Shown here: piece after piece, positions 38,199 to 49,161 of the stretch
Layout: each line of letters opens with the position of its first letter
How positions within the stretch are numbered: the stretch's first letter is position 1
Assembly: GCA_902790015.1 (NCBI GenBank)
Contig: CADAQF010000010.1
Location: forward strand, 1 to 55,352
Origin: an uncultured Eubacteriales bacterium
GTDB taxonomy: Bacteria; Bacillota; Clostridia; Christensenellales; Aristaeellaceae
Length of the DNA stretch: 55,352 nt
Direction: 5' to 3'
Program-made: the position numbers and the translations under genes
The notes under the pieces: generated by a model
Told to the model about the DNA's origin: nothing
The model's input: only the letters and a program-made list of their open reading frames with translations
Databases searched by the model: none

Positions 38199-38720
38199 TC
38201 ACTCGTAAACCGCCGCTTCCCACAGCCGGTCCTCCGAAAGGATCACCAGCCGGTTTTCAACGTCCACCTGCTTCACCACGAATTTGAGCGCCGCCACCAG
38301 CAGGCTGCCCTTTTCCGTTTTCACCACGAAAACGGGATTGGGGCCGCTGAGCAGCACGTCCCGCATGACACCCAGCTCCGTTCCCTTATCTCCCCTGACA
38401 AGGCAGCCGATCAGATCGCAGACGAACCATTCGTTTTCCCCCAGAGGGCGGGCGTGGGCCCGGTCGATCCAGAGCGTCAGGCCCCGCTGGGCCTCGGCGG
38501 CGGTGCGGTCCGCCGCGCCGTTCAGGCGCAGGTAAACAAAGCCGTCCCGCACGCTCACATCGCTTACGGACTGGCTCACATAGGCGTCCTTCTGCCGGAC
38601 AAAGACATAGGTTAGCTCCAGGAACCTTTCCGGCTGTTCGGTATCCGGACGCACCTTGACCAGACCATCGATGCCCTGGGGCTTCAATACCTCTCCCAGG
38701 GCGATATACGCCGAAAGCAT
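38199..38720 (-). CDS. rimM: Ribosome maturation factor RimM
   Basis: The 173-residue protein assists assembly of the 30S head by binding S19. It has the N-terminal beta-barrel (IALGEVLKPQGIDGLVKVRPDT, the G-x-hydrophobic-GE-V pattern) and the PRC-barrel C-terminus (NEWFVCDLIGCLVRGDKGTELG, VIFVEDRL-like ending). A GGAGG-type site precedes ATG 38720. It lies in the conserved rpsP-khpA-rimM-trmD order but is separated from khpA by a terminator-like hairpin and a long inverted repeat. Confidence 0.95.
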   Translation of the reverse strand: MLSAYIALGEVLKPQGIDGLVKVRPDTEQPERFLELTYVFVRQKDAYVSQSVSDVSVRDGFVYLRLNGAADRTAAEAQRGLTLWIDRAHARPLGENEWFVCDLIGCLVRGDKGTELGVMRDVLLSGPNPVFVVKTEKGSLLVAALKFVVKQVDVENRLVILSEDRLWEAAVYE

Positions 38721-38735
38721 GCATTTCCTCCCTGA

Positions 38736-38797
38736 TTATACTGTATTTCGTCTGACCGATGCACATCTGCACATCTTTCAGACGAAATTCAGTATTA
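38736..38797. repeat. 20-bp near-perfect inverted repeat enclosing a tandem octamer, upstream of rimM
   Basis: Arms 38736-38755 and 38778-38797 match at 18 of 20 positions. The 22-base centre holds two adjacent copies of TGCACATC (38760-38767, 38768-38775). On the minus strand a TATAAT box lies at 38735-38740, at the edge of one arm. It could be an operator for a rimM promoter or a strong RNA hairpin in a read-through transcript. Confidence 0.7.
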
Positions 38798-38803
38798 CAA
38801 AGC

Positions 38804-38833
38804 AAAAGCGGACAGCTTTTCGGGCCGTCCGCC
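38804..38833 (-). terminator. Terminator-like hairpin after khpA
   Basis: On the minus strand GCGGAC/GTCCGC (38827-38832 with 38808-38813) extends into the loop with one mismatch and is followed by TTTTGCTTT. It begins a few bases after the khpA stop, so part of the transcription likely ends before rimM. Confidence 0.65.
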
Positions 38834-38839
38834 TTTGTT

Positions 38840-39067
38840 TTACTGAATTTCCACAAAAACCGGTTTTCCGTCCCGGGCGGTAGCCGCTTTGACAACGGAA
38901 CGCACTGCCTTGGCAATGCGGCCCTGCTTCCCGATGACCTTGCCCATATCGTCCGGCGCGACATTCAGCTCCAGAATGACGGCCTCCGGACCTTCGGTGC
39001 GGGTCACCTTGACCTGATCGGGATGATCTACCAGGGAACGGGCCAGATACAGGACGAGTTCCTCCAT
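38840..39067 (-). CDS. khpA: KH-domain RNA-binding protein KhpA (YlqC)
   Basis: The 75-residue protein is a single KH domain with the GKQG loop in MGKVIGKQGRIAKAVRSVVKAA. KhpA, often with KhpB, binds RNAs and affects cell size and division in Bacillota. Family length is about 75-80. It lies between rpsP and rimM as usual. The 163-base gap before it (39068-39230) contains an inverted pair GACAGCG/CGCTGTC around a small G/C hairpin. Confidence 0.95.
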   Translation of the reverse strand: MEELVLYLARSLVDHPDQVKVTRTEGPEAVILELNVAPDDMGKVIGKQGRIAKAVRSVVKAATARDGKPVFVEIQ

Positions 39068-39230
39068 TTGAATCTCCTATCTGCCGAGGTGAAGAAAACT
39101 GATCGACAGCGTAAAGGGCCAAAAAGCCCCGCTGCCCCGTCAAAAGCATTTGCGCTGTCGGCGCGCAGCTCAGCCGGGATGCCCTGCCCGCACAGGGGAG
39201 GGACAGATACAGTTATCCCCGTCCGGCCAA

Positions 39231-39476
39231 TCAGCCTTCGATCACGCCGCTGCGCTTGAGCAGGATGCGGACGGAATCCGTGGGCTGAGCGCCCTTCTTC
39301 ATCCAATCCAGGGCCTTTTCCTTGTCGATCTTGATGACAGAGGGCTTCTGCATGGGATCATAGTAGCCGATTTCCTCGACGAAACGGCCGTCACGGGGAG
39401 AACGCTCGTCGGCGACGACGACGCGGTAGAAGGGGTTCTTTTTCATGCCCATTCTCTTGAGACGGATCTTGACCAT
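39231..39476 (-). CDS. rpsP: 30S ribosomal protein S16
   Basis: The 81-residue protein starts [32 protein letters not shown], the diagnostic S16 sequence, and continues YDPMQ and [22 protein letters not shown]. An AGGAGGAAC site precedes the ATG. It lies between ffh and khpA as in most Bacillota. Confidence 0.98.
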   Translation of the reverse strand: MVKIRLKRMGMKKNPFYRVVVADERSPRDGRFVEEIGYYDPMQKPSVIKIDKEKALDWMKKGAQPTDSVRILLKRSGVIEG

Positions 39477-39537
39477 AGTAAGGTTCCTCCTAATTTCTGT
39501 ATGGTAATCATAAATCAGTTATGATAACCTCGGTGTG

Positions 39538-40861
<1,324 letters not shown>

Positions 40862-40872
<11 letters not shown>

Positions 40873-41227
40873 TGTTTTCCTCCTCGCTGAGGAGCCGGCG
40901 GACGATGGCCCGGGCCGCCGCCCGCGCGGTTTCGTCCTGCTCAGGCGCGCACAGCGCCTTCTCCAGCTCCCTGAGTTCGTTGAGCCTGCGGGATGAGCGG
41001 GCCGCCAGGTGGAGCTTTTCCTCCGTCTGGGCCATCAGCTGCATCGCCCTGCTCAGCGTATCGTAGACACTCTGGCGGGACACGGCGTACTGGCCGGCGA
41101 TCTCCGTCAGGGAATAGTCCTCGTCACAGTACAGCCTCAGCATCTGCGCCTGATTGGGCGTCAGCAGCGCCCCGTAAAACGCGCTCAGCAGGGACGCTTC
41201 CACCTTTTTTTCCATCAGATCGCGCAT
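40862..41227 (-). CDS. ylxM: YlxM-type helix-turn-helix protein (SRP operon)
   Basis: The 121-residue protein carries a sigma-70 region-4-like helix-turn-helix (LTPNQAQMLRLYCDEDYSLTEIAGQYAVSRQSVYDTLSRAMQLM), the defining feature of YlxM/p13. It is always found with ffh and may tune SRP assembly or operon expression. GGAGG lies six bases before ATG 41227. It is the first gene of the ffh operon, and a dyad lies right over the predicted transcription start. Confidence 0.93.
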
Positions 41228-41242
41228 CAGGTGCCTCCGCCT

Positions 41243-41262
41243 GTCAAGGAAATTACCTTGAC
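41243..41262. promoter_or_regulatory. 20-bp dyad over the ylxM transcription start
   Basis: GTCAAGGAAATTACCTTGAC is symmetric at nine of ten pairs. It spans roughly +2 to +22 relative to the -10 box, a position where a bound repressor would block initiation. The half-site CCTTGAC also occurs, as CCCTTGACA, in the -35 region. Confidence 0.6.
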
Positions 41263-41269
41263 GAAGGGT

Positions 41270-41297
41270 ATTATACAGGAATCCGGCATTTTGTCAA
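41270..41297 (-). promoter_or_regulatory. Promoter of the ylxM-ffh-rpsP operon
   Basis: On the minus strand TTGACA (41292-41297), 16-bp spacer, TATAAT (41270-41275): both hexamers are perfect consensus. Confidence 0.9.
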
Positions 41298-41331
41298 GGG
41301 GATAAGCCTGACAGAAGCGAAAAAAGATGAC

Positions 41332-41361
41332 AAAAAACCGGGAAGATGCTTATCCTCCCGG
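41332..41361 (-). terminator. Terminator ending the dgt-to-DUF368 operon
   Basis: On the minus strand CCGGGAGGAT (41352-41361) pairs with ATCTTCCCGG (41338-41347, one G-T pair) around a 4-base loop, followed by six T residues (A at 41332-41337). Confidence 0.9.
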
Positions 41362-41369
41362 CGCTGTGC

Positions 41370-41594
41370 TTATTTGCTGGCTTTAAGCGCCCGTATGACC
41401 GCGGTCAGGCAGTCCTTCGCGTCCGTCAGGCAGTCGGCCGCCTCGTCCAGCGCATCCCCGGCTTCCTCCCGGGCATCGTCATCAGCCACCGGGGGATCCT
41501 GTTCAAAATCCTCCTCGGCGGCCGTAAGCTCGTCCAGACAGTCGGATATCCGGTCCAGCAGGCCGTTCAGCCGGGTTTCCCATGTTTCGCTCAT
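41370..41594 (-). CDS. Small acidic helical protein of unknown function
   Basis: I do not recognise this 74-residue protein. It is strongly acidic (EEDFEQDPPVADDDAREEAGDALDEAADCL) and probably two helices, with three cysteines (one in SDCLDEL, two in ADCLTDAKDCL) at seven-residue or similar helical spacing. ATG 41594 is preferred over GTG 41600, because GGAGG is seven bases before it but only one base before the GTG. It follows DUF368 with two bases between and closes the operon. Confidence 0.65.
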   Translation of the reverse strand: MSETWETRLNGLLDRISDCLDELTAAEEDFEQDPPVADDDAREEAGDALDEAADCLTDAKDCLTAVIRALKASK

Positions 41595-41596
41595 GG

Positions 41597-42496
41597 TCAC
41601 GCCTCCGCCTTTCCCATCTTGCTCAAAAGGTACGCGCCCCAGGTACCCAGTACCAGGAACACGATGCTGATTAACCAGTTGGCGGACGTGGCCACGTCAA
41701 AGCAGGCCCGGTTCTGGTAAAGCAGCGCCACGGGGGAAGCGACCACCAGGCCCAGGATGGCCATGTAGGTCGGCCGCTCATACTTTTTGAGCAGGAAGTT
41801 CATGAGCCTTGCGATGAACACGATGCCCACCACCAGTCCCACCGCGTAAGGGATCAGCACGGCCATGTTGAAGTCGTGCAGCGCGTTGATGATCGAGTGG
41901 TAGTAGCCCAGTATCAGCAGGATCATGGAGCCCGAAACACCCGGTATCACCATCGTGGCGGAGGCCAGCATGCCCAGCGGGATCAGCAGGAGGACGTTGC
42001 CGAAGGAGGGCGTCAGCTCTATGTCGGAGCCCGCCTGCATAAGCGGCAGCACGATGACCAGACCGGCGAAGAAGATGAACAGCGCCGCATCCAGAAAGTT
42101 CACCCTGGAAAAATCCACGCGCCTGAGGATAATGGGAAGGCCGCCCAGGATCAGTCCGATGAAGGCGAAGATGGTGGGCATCAGCGTGAGGGGAGGCGGC
42201 ACCTGCCCTTCCTCGCCGATCAGCAGCTTTAAAAGCCGCGCGAAGGCAAATATGCCCACCAGGACGCCCAGGAGGATCGGCAGCAGGTCTTTGAGCGACC
42301 TGCGCCAGTCCTTGCGGAAATTGTTCACGGCGAAAATGATGCGGTCGTAGATGCCCATGGTGACGGCCATCGTGCCGCCCGAAACGCCGGGAATGTCGTT
42401 GGAGATGCCGATCACGCTTCCGCGCAGGATATCCCAGATCCATTCCCTGAGCCTGGAAAAGATCTTCTGAAAGAGAGACTGTTCAGTATCAGGCAC
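41597..42496 (-). CDS. DUF368 membrane protein, probable polyprenyl-phosphate transporter (PopT type)
   Basis: The 299-residue protein from GTG 42496 (GGAGG nine bases upstream) has about eight to nine membrane helices. The DUF368 signatures are GSVIGISNDIPGVSGGTMAV near the N-terminus and the matching second-half motif SATMVIPGVSGSMILLILG, an internal repeat. DUF368 proteins have been shown in other bacteria to recycle undecaprenyl phosphate across the membrane for wall synthesis. That role is inferred here from the family. A longer frame to 42544 overlaps the upstream gene and lacks a ribosome site. Confidence 0.88.
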   Translation of the reverse strand: MPDTEQSLFQKIFSRLREWIWDILRGSVIGISNDIPGVSGGTMAVTMGIYDRIIFAVNNFRKDWRRSLKDLLPILLGVLVGIFAFARLLKLLIGEEGQVPPPLTLMPTIFAFIGLILGGLPIILRRVDFSRVNFLDAALFIFFAGLVIVLPLMQAGSDIELTPSFGNVLLLIPLGMLASATMVIPGVSGSMILLILGYYHSIINALHDFNMAVLIPYAVGLVVGIVFIARLMNFLLKKYERPTYMAILGLVVASPVALLYQNRACFDVATSANWLISIVFLVLGTWGAYLLSKMGKAEA

Positions 42497-42536
42497 CGGT
42501 AGTGTCCTCCTGTCTGTTATTTGCCGGGCGCCGCGC

Positions 42537-43004
42537 TCACACAAAATGCAGCACCGTCAGGCTGCCCGCCCCCATGATGACGGCGGCCAGTATCACGCCC
42601 AGCATCACGGCGATGACAGACTGTTTGAAATCCATGTCCAGAATGCTGGCGGCCAGGGTGCCCGTCCAGGCGCCGGTTCCGGGCAGAGGAATGCCCACGA
42701 ACAGCAAAAGCGCCAGGAAAAGGCCCTTGTCCGTCGCCTTCTGTCTGAGCTTTTCCCCGCCCCTGTGCCCTTTTTCCAGGCACCAGGTGAAAAAGCCGCC
42801 GATGTATTTCTTGTCCTTTCCCCACTCCAGCACCTTGCGGGCGAAAAAGAAGATAACGGGCACCGGCAGCATATTGCCCACGACGCACAGGATATAGGCG
42901 TTCAGCGTGGGGATGCCTGCGGCCAAAGCGTATGGCAGCGCGCCCCTGAGCTCGACCAGGGGCACCATGGAGATCAGAAAGGAAATCACGTATTGCTTGA
43001 GCAT
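42537..43004 (-). CDS. Small multidrug export family protein (PF06695, DedA-related fold)
   Basis: The 155-residue membrane protein contains SMVPLVELRGALPYALAAGI near the start and VGIPLPGTGAWTGTLAAS in the second half. These are the paired re-entrant-type motifs of the PF06695 family, whose fold is considered related to DedA/VTT proteins. The drug-export label is historical and weakly supported. GGAAGGA precedes ATG 43004. It lies directly before DUF368, so both may act on membrane lipids (inference). Confidence 0.83.
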   Translation of the reverse strand: MLKQYVISFLISMVPLVELRGALPYALAAGIPTLNAYILCVVGNMLPVPVIFFFARKVLEWGKDKKYIGGFFTWCLEKGHRGGEKLRQKATDKGLFLALLLFVGIPLPGTGAWTGTLAASILDMDFKQSVIAVMLGVILAAVIMGAGSLTVLHFV

Positions 43005-43026
43005 CGGCCGTTCCTTCCGTCCCCGT

Positions 43027-43728
43027 TCAGACCATCAGCAGCCGGCCGCAGGTCTCGCACTCGACCTCTTTGCCGGACTGTACGTCCCTGACCACTCCGG
43101 AGGGAAGGGACATATTGCAGCCGGTGCACTGGTTCCCGCTGAGGCGGGCCAGCGGCGGGAAGGCGTGATGCCGGATGGCATTGTATTTTTCCATCCATTC
43201 CGGCGCTATTCCCCCGGCCTTCTTCGTCAGTTCCTCTTTTAAGTCCGTCAGCTCCTTGTTCTTCTGGCTGTATTCCTCGTCGTAGGAGGCCTTCAGCTTG
43301 TCAAACTCGGTCTTGGCGCGGGCGGCGCGTACCTTGACGTCATACTGCAGGCGGTCGCGGTCGTTGCTGTCCTTGCGGATGCGCTTGATCTCGCTTTCGT
43401 ACTCGGAAAGGTTACCCATCATGCGCTGGGCGTCGGCCAGATACTTTTCCGTCTGGTCCAGGTCGGCAGGCTCGCTTTCCTCCATCTTTTTTTCGAGACT
43501 GCTCAGCTGATCCTCCACCAGCGCCACGGCGTCCTTGAGGACCTCCAGCCGGTCCTGCATGGTCAGCACCTCTTCCTCGATGCGCTTGATGGTGTTCTGC
43601 TGCTCCAGCAGATAATCGCGGTACTTGACCAGCTTCTGCCGGGCCGGAGAGCGCTTGATATCCTTGGCGACCTTTTCGGCCTGGATGTCCGTCTGCTGAT
43701 AGTCCCACAGCAATTCCAACTGATTCAT
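43027..43728 (-). CDS. Coiled-coil protein with C4-type zinc ribbon
   Basis: The 233-residue product is a long antiparallel-type coiled coil (about 5-175) ending in a zinc ribbon with Cys-X2-Cys pairs in NQCTGCNMSLP and VECETCGRLLMV. Members of this family usually sit beside Nif3-like genes, as here; their function is undefined, with nucleic-acid binding often proposed. ATG 43728 has GAGGAGG upstream and begins the conserved MNQLELLWDYQ; the longer frame to 43773 is inside the previous gene. Confidence 0.85.
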   Translation of the reverse strand: MNQLELLWDYQQTDIQAEKVAKDIKRSPARQKLVKYRDYLLEQQNTIKRIEEEVLTMQDRLEVLKDAVALVEDQLSSLEKKMEESEPADLDQTEKYLADAQRMMGNLSEYESEIKRIRKDSNDRDRLQYDVKVRAARAKTEFDKLKASYDEEYSQKNKELTDLKEELTKKAGGIAPEWMEKYNAIRHHAFPPLARLSGNQCTGCNMSLPSGVVRDVQSGKEVECETCGRLLMV

Positions 43729-43739
43729 GAGCAACCTCC

Positions 43740-44519
43740 TCAGGTGTTGAGCGCGCCGGGAAACGGCACGCAATGGGTTTGGACGACCTCTGTCTGCGCG
43801 CCCTGAGCGCGAAGCCGGTCGGTAAGGAAAGAAACCAGCGCCGGGATCATCAGCGCCTCGCTGGCGTAATGCCCGGCGTCAAAGATCACCAGATCCCTGG
43901 CCACGGCGTCCGTGATCTCGTGGTGGCGGATCTCGCCCGTCAGATAAGCCTGGGCCCCGGCGGTCTGGGCCTCCAGATAGCCTTCGCCGTAGGCGCCGCC
44001 CACTATCGACAGGGTCTTTATCAGTTTGTCGGGCCTTCCGTAGACCCGAAGGGGGGCGCGCAGGGTCTTTTGTATAACTTCCGCCGCCTTCTCGGCCGAA
44101 ACGGGCGCGGGAAACGACCCCGTGAACAAAAGTTCTTCCTGAACGACGTTTTCAAGGCCTATGGCGCGCGCCGCACAGGCGCTGCCGCTCAGTGCGGATC
44201 TATCCCAGTTGGTATGGGCGGAAATGAGGCTTATATCCTTTTTGATCAGCGCCCTCAGGACGTCCGCCTCGGGAACGCCGGCCACCAGCCTCTTGGCGCC
44301 GTGAAACATAAGCGGATGGTGGGACACGATAAGCTCCGCCCCAAGGCTTTCCGCCTCCCTGACGGTATCCATCGTCACGTCCAGGGAGCAGAGGATCCTG
44401 TGCACCTTCTGGTTCCCGTCGCCCACCAGAATGCCAACATTATCATATTCCTCCGCCGTTATAAAGGGCGCAAAGGCGTCTATATATTCCGCCACGCGGC
44501 GCACGGTCATTTCAGTCAC
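43740..44519 (-). CDS. Nif3-like dinuclear metal-centre protein (YqfO)
   Basis: The 259-residue protein (GTG 44519; ATG 44510 is the alternative) is a Nif3/DUF34 family member: ITAEEYDNVGILVGD, ELIVSHHPLMFHGAKRL (metal-binding His pair), DISLISAHTNWD, and the late GDRHHEI-type and DAGHYASE motifs. These proteins form toroidal hexamers with two metal ions per site. A GTP cyclohydrolase-type or chaperone role has been proposed but remains unsettled. The start overlaps the end of trmK, the conserved sigA-yqfN-yqfO order. Confidence 0.93.
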   Translation of the reverse strand: MTEMTVRRVAEYIDAFAPFITAEEYDNVGILVGDGNQKVHRILCSLDVTMDTVREAESLGAELIVSHHPLMFHGAKRLVAGVPEADVLRALIKKDISLISAHTNWDRSALSGSACAARAIGLENVVQEELLFTGSFPAPVSAEKAAEVIQKTLRAPLRVYGRPDKLIKTLSIVGGAYGEGYLEAQTAGAQAYLTGEIRHHEITDAVARDLVIFDAGHYASEALMIPALVSFLTDRLRAQGAQTEVVQTHCVPFPGALNT

Positions 44520-45164
44520 GGGCCATCTCCTCTTCGATCCAGCGGCGCAGGCAGGCGCCGCGTTCTCCGCGCACGGCCTGCCAGTCCGCCTTCTTTTTGA
44601 CAAGCCACCGCCGATAGGTTTCTGTAATGGGCTGCGCTAAAAGGCAGGGGCCCAGAGTCAGCTGCTTTTCCGAATACCGTTCCCCTTGGCCCGGCGCGGC
44701 CAGAAGCACCGGATAAAAGCGGCCGGCGGCCTCCGTCATGACCTCTCTTTCGATCCGGTAACCGATATCCTGCAGGGCCCTGCGGACGGAGGGCATCTCC
44801 GTGTTGGCGGAAAGCACCAGGGCGCAGCCGTCAAACAGCTCCCGCTGCGTCCGCAGCATATTGCGGATGGTGACGCCGCCCATGCCCAGCACGGCGGCAG
44901 CCTCCGGCTTTTCTCCAAGGGGCTTAAAGCCGTCCCCCACCCCGAACAGGACGCGGGAAGAACAGCCGTTCAGGGCCATCAGCCGTTCTGCTTTTTTAAG
45001 GGATAAAGCGCTTATGTCGGTCGCCCACATGCGCTGCGCGATGTCGTTTTCCAACAGCGCCAGGGTAAGATACCCGTGATCCGCGCCGATGTCCGCCCCG
45101 ACCCGGACGCGGGGAAAAAGGGCGAGCGCCGCTGCAAGGCGGGCGTCCAGCTGCTTTTCGCGCA

Positions 45165-45165
<1 letters not shown>
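44512..45165 (-). CDS. trmK: tRNA (adenine(22)-N1)-methyltransferase
   Basis: The 217-residue TrmK/YqfN protein methylates A22 of tRNAs. It shows VGADIGADHGYLTLALLEN (SAM-binding loop), ATDISALSLKKAERL, and AAVLGMGGVTIRNML. Family length is about 225-235. The ATG overlaps the rpoD stop codon by one base. tRNA-Ser, a class with A22 targets, is encoded elsewhere in this window. Confidence 0.94.
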
Positions 45166-46246
<1,081 letters not shown>

Positions 46247-46250
<4 letters not shown>

Positions 46251-48046
46251 ACCGTTTTAGCCCCTTTCGTGTGGTCGGGTTGTTTCAAGGCGTTGATTTC
46301 CGCGTTCAGTTGGATCACCCGGGCGTAAGCGGCCCTGCGGCGTTCTTCGTCGGTTTCGGCGGCGGCCTGGCGGCGGGCCGCATCAAATTCCTCCTCCAGC
46401 CTGGTCAGGCGCAGGCGGCGCAGACAGTCCTCCGCGACCGTCAGCGCGTCCTCCTCCTGCTGGAAGGGCTGCTGGGTGAACACCTGGGCGGCGAGCTCGC
46501 GCTCCTGGGGGCCGGCTTCCTCCAGCACGGCGGAAGGGCTTTTGCCTGCCAGCAGCTTCTCAGCGATGGATTTCAGCCCCGGATGACGGATGTACTCGGG
46601 CCTCAGCAGTTCCTTGGGCATATGGCCGCCGGCCAGAAGGGCTACTGCCATGCTTTCGGCGGGGGGGACCGCTTCCCGGCCGTCCGTACGGGCCGGGCGC
46701 TGTTCCCCGCTTTTGGGCGCGGGGCGGCGCAAGGCGGTCTCGGGCCGGCGGCGGGCCGCGGTCACGCCCACCTGGGCCATGACCGTTTCGCGGTCAAAGC
46801 CGGAGCGGGAGCAGACCTCGCGGACGTAGGCCTCCATCTCCACCGGATCCGGGACGGAGCGCAAAAGCTCTGCGGCCGCTTTGACGTAAGCCACGCGGCC
46901 CTCCTCGCTGGTCAGGTCGCTCACGGTCAAAAGCCGCATCAGCCGGTAGCGCGCCGGGGCCATGGGTTTAAGGGCCTCAAAGGCGGAAAGACCGCGCTGA
47001 CGGATCATTTCGTCCGGGTCCAGCCCGTCCGGGAAATAAAGGACGCGGGCCTTCACCTGCGCCTCCTCGAATATCCCCAGCGCCTTTTCGATGGCGTGCT
47101 GGCCGGGCTCGTCCCCGTCGTAGGCGACCCATACCTCCGGGGCAAACCGCCCGAGCAGCCGGGCCTGCTCCGGGGTGAGCGACGTGCCCAGGGTGGCCGC
47201 GGCGCCGCGCACGCCGGCCTGGGCCAGGGCCACCACATCCATATAGCCCTCCACCAGCAGCACCCGGGCAAGGTTGCGTTCCTTGCGCAGGAGGTTGGCG
47301 GCAAATACGCCCTTGCGCTTGTTGAACACCGGCGTGTCTCCGGTATTCAGGTATTTGGGCGGCCTGTCCTTTTCCAGCGTCCTTCCGCCGAAGGCCAGTA
47401 CGTCCCCGAACTGGTCGATGATGGGAAACATGGCGCGGTCCCGGAAAAAATCCCTGGTTTCCGTTTCGTTCTGGCCGGCGCTCAAGCCGGCGGAGATGAG
47501 TTCCTCCCGGGTGAAGCCTTTTTGCTGAAGCTCCCGGGTCAGCTGGTTCCAGCCCTTGGGGCTGGCGCCCAGGCCGAAGCGGCGTATGATGCCGTCGTCC
47601 AGCCCGCGGCCGTAAAAATAGTCCAGGATGTGGCGGCCCTCCGGGGTCCACAGATAGCGGTGCATAAAGGCCGCGGCTTCCCGGTTGGCGGCAAGCAGGC
47701 GCTCTTTTTGGCTGCGGCGCTGCTCGTACTGCGGGTCGTCCACCATTTCGGGCAGGGGCATGCGCAATTGCTCCGCCAGACGGGCGACAGCCTCCTGGTA
47801 GGTCAGATGCTCCATTTCCATGATGAACTGCACCACGTTGCCGCCGGCCTTGCAGCCGAAGCAGTAATACAGGTTCTGGTCCGGGGAAACGGAGAAGGAA
47901 GGCGTCTTTTCGTGATGAAAGGGGCACAGGCCCCAGTAGTTCCGGCCGTTTCGCTTGAGCTGCACATAGGGCGACACGACCTGGACGATGTCCGCTCTGG
48001 CATACAGCTCATCCAGCCAGGCGGCCGGATAGCGTTTCCATGCCAT
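46247..48046 (-). CDS. dnaG: DNA primase
   Basis: The 599-residue primase has an N-terminal zinc ribbon (Cys41, His44, Cys62, Cys65 in [11 protein letters not shown] and YCFGC). The RNA polymerase/TOPRIM core contains [14 protein letters not shown] and [11 protein letters not shown]-terminal helicase-binding region ends with a long Arg/Glu/Ala-rich helix. Start ATG 48046 follows AAAGGGTGATC and begins the family N-terminus ([25 protein letters not shown]); the longer frame to 48106 has no support. It belongs to the dgt-dnaG-rpoD macromolecular synthesis operon. A small hairpin (TTATGC/GCATAA) stands in the 110-base gap before it. Confidence 0.97.
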
Positions 48047-48156
48047 ACGATCACCCTTTGTGTATGTTCGCCGCGTTTTATTTTTTTCCTGCCTGGCCCG
48101 CCCCAACTTTTATGCATCTTTTTGCATAAGGGACCCGGCCCGAGGACAAAACACCT

Positions 48157-49161
48157 CTACAATCCGGCGAAAGCACCGGGAAGGAACAGGCTCATATACT
48201 GACGGACGGCATAGCGGTCCGTCATGCCGGAAATATAGTCCGTCACCGCGCGCTCGGTGCCCTCCTGAAAGGAAATCTCCACATACTCCAGCGGCATTTC
48301 GCCGGGGTTGTCCGAATAATACCGGAAAAGGCCGCGGATGACATGGTCGCACCTTTTTTCCTCGGCCAGCCGCCAGCTGTCCCGGTAAACCTTTTCAAAC
48401 AGGAAGTTTCTCAGCGCGTCCGTGGCGTTCTGCACCCTTTCGCTCATGCGGATCTCCGCCCGCCCCCGGCTCTGCTCCACGATGTCGCGGATCATGGTGT
48501 CGATCCTTTCCCCGTGGGTGGCGCCCAGGGTCTTAAGACAGTCTTGAGGCAGCTCGTACGCCTTGAGCACTCCGGCCCTGAGCGCGTCATCTATATCGTG
48601 GTTGATATAGGCGATGCGGTCGGCCCGGGCGACACAGCAGCCCTCCAGCGTCATGGGATTCAGCCGCCCGGAATGGTTGAGTATCCCGTCGCGCACCTCC
48701 CTGGTCAGGTTGAGGCCCCTGCCGCCGTTTTCCAGCCGCTCGACCACGCGCAGGGACTGTTCGTTGTGCCTGAACCCTCCCGCGCACAATGTGTCCAGAG
48801 TCCTTTCCCCTATGTGGCCGAAAGGCGTATGCCCCAGGTCGTGCCCCAGGGCGATGGCCTCGGTCAGATCCTCGTTGAGGCGCAGCGCCCGGGCGATCGT
48901 GCGGGCCACCTGCGAGACCTCCAGGGTATGGGTGAGGCGGGTGCGGTAATGATCCCCCTCCGGGGCTATGAAGACCTGGGTCTTGAATTTGAGCCTGCGG
49001 AAGCTCTTGCAGTGCAGGATCCTGTCCCGGTCACGCTGAAACTCGGTTCTGAGCGTGCAGGGAGCCAGGGGCCGTTCCCGGCCCAGGGTCCGCGCGCTTT
49101 TGACCGCGAATTCAGAAAGCAGGCCCTCTTCGGCCTTTTCCAGTTCCTCCCTGACCGTCAT
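48157..49161 (-). CDS. dgt: Deoxyguanosinetriphosphate triphosphohydrolase-like protein
   Basis: The 334-residue HD-domain enzyme hydrolyses dNTPs to deoxynucleoside and triphosphate. Metal ligands lie in TRLTHTLEVSQVARTIARAL and IALGHDLGHTPFGHIGE (the HD pair), followed by GGFRHNEQSLRVVERLE and the distal Asp in YINHDIDDALRAG. The short form is typical of Gram-positive Dgt-like proteins. It is first in the operon with dnaG and rpoD, an arrangement common in Clostridia. AAAAGGG precedes ATG 49161. Confidence 0.95.
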   Translation of the reverse strand: MTVREELEKAEEGLLSEFAVKSARTLGRERPLAPCTLRTEFQRDRDRILHCKSFRRLKFKTQVFIAPEGDHYRTRLTHTLEVSQVARTIARALRLNEDLTEAIALGHDLGHTPFGHIGERTLDTLCAGGFRHNEQSLRVVERLENGGRGLNLTREVRDGILNHSGRLNPMTLEGCCVARADRIAYINHDIDDALRAGVLKAYELPQDCLKTLGATHGERIDTMIRDIVEQSRGRAEIRMSERVQNATDALRNFLFEKVYRDSWRLAEEKRCDHVIRGLFRYYSDNPGEMPLEYVEISFQEGTERAVTDYISGMTDRYAVRQYMSLFLPGAFAGL

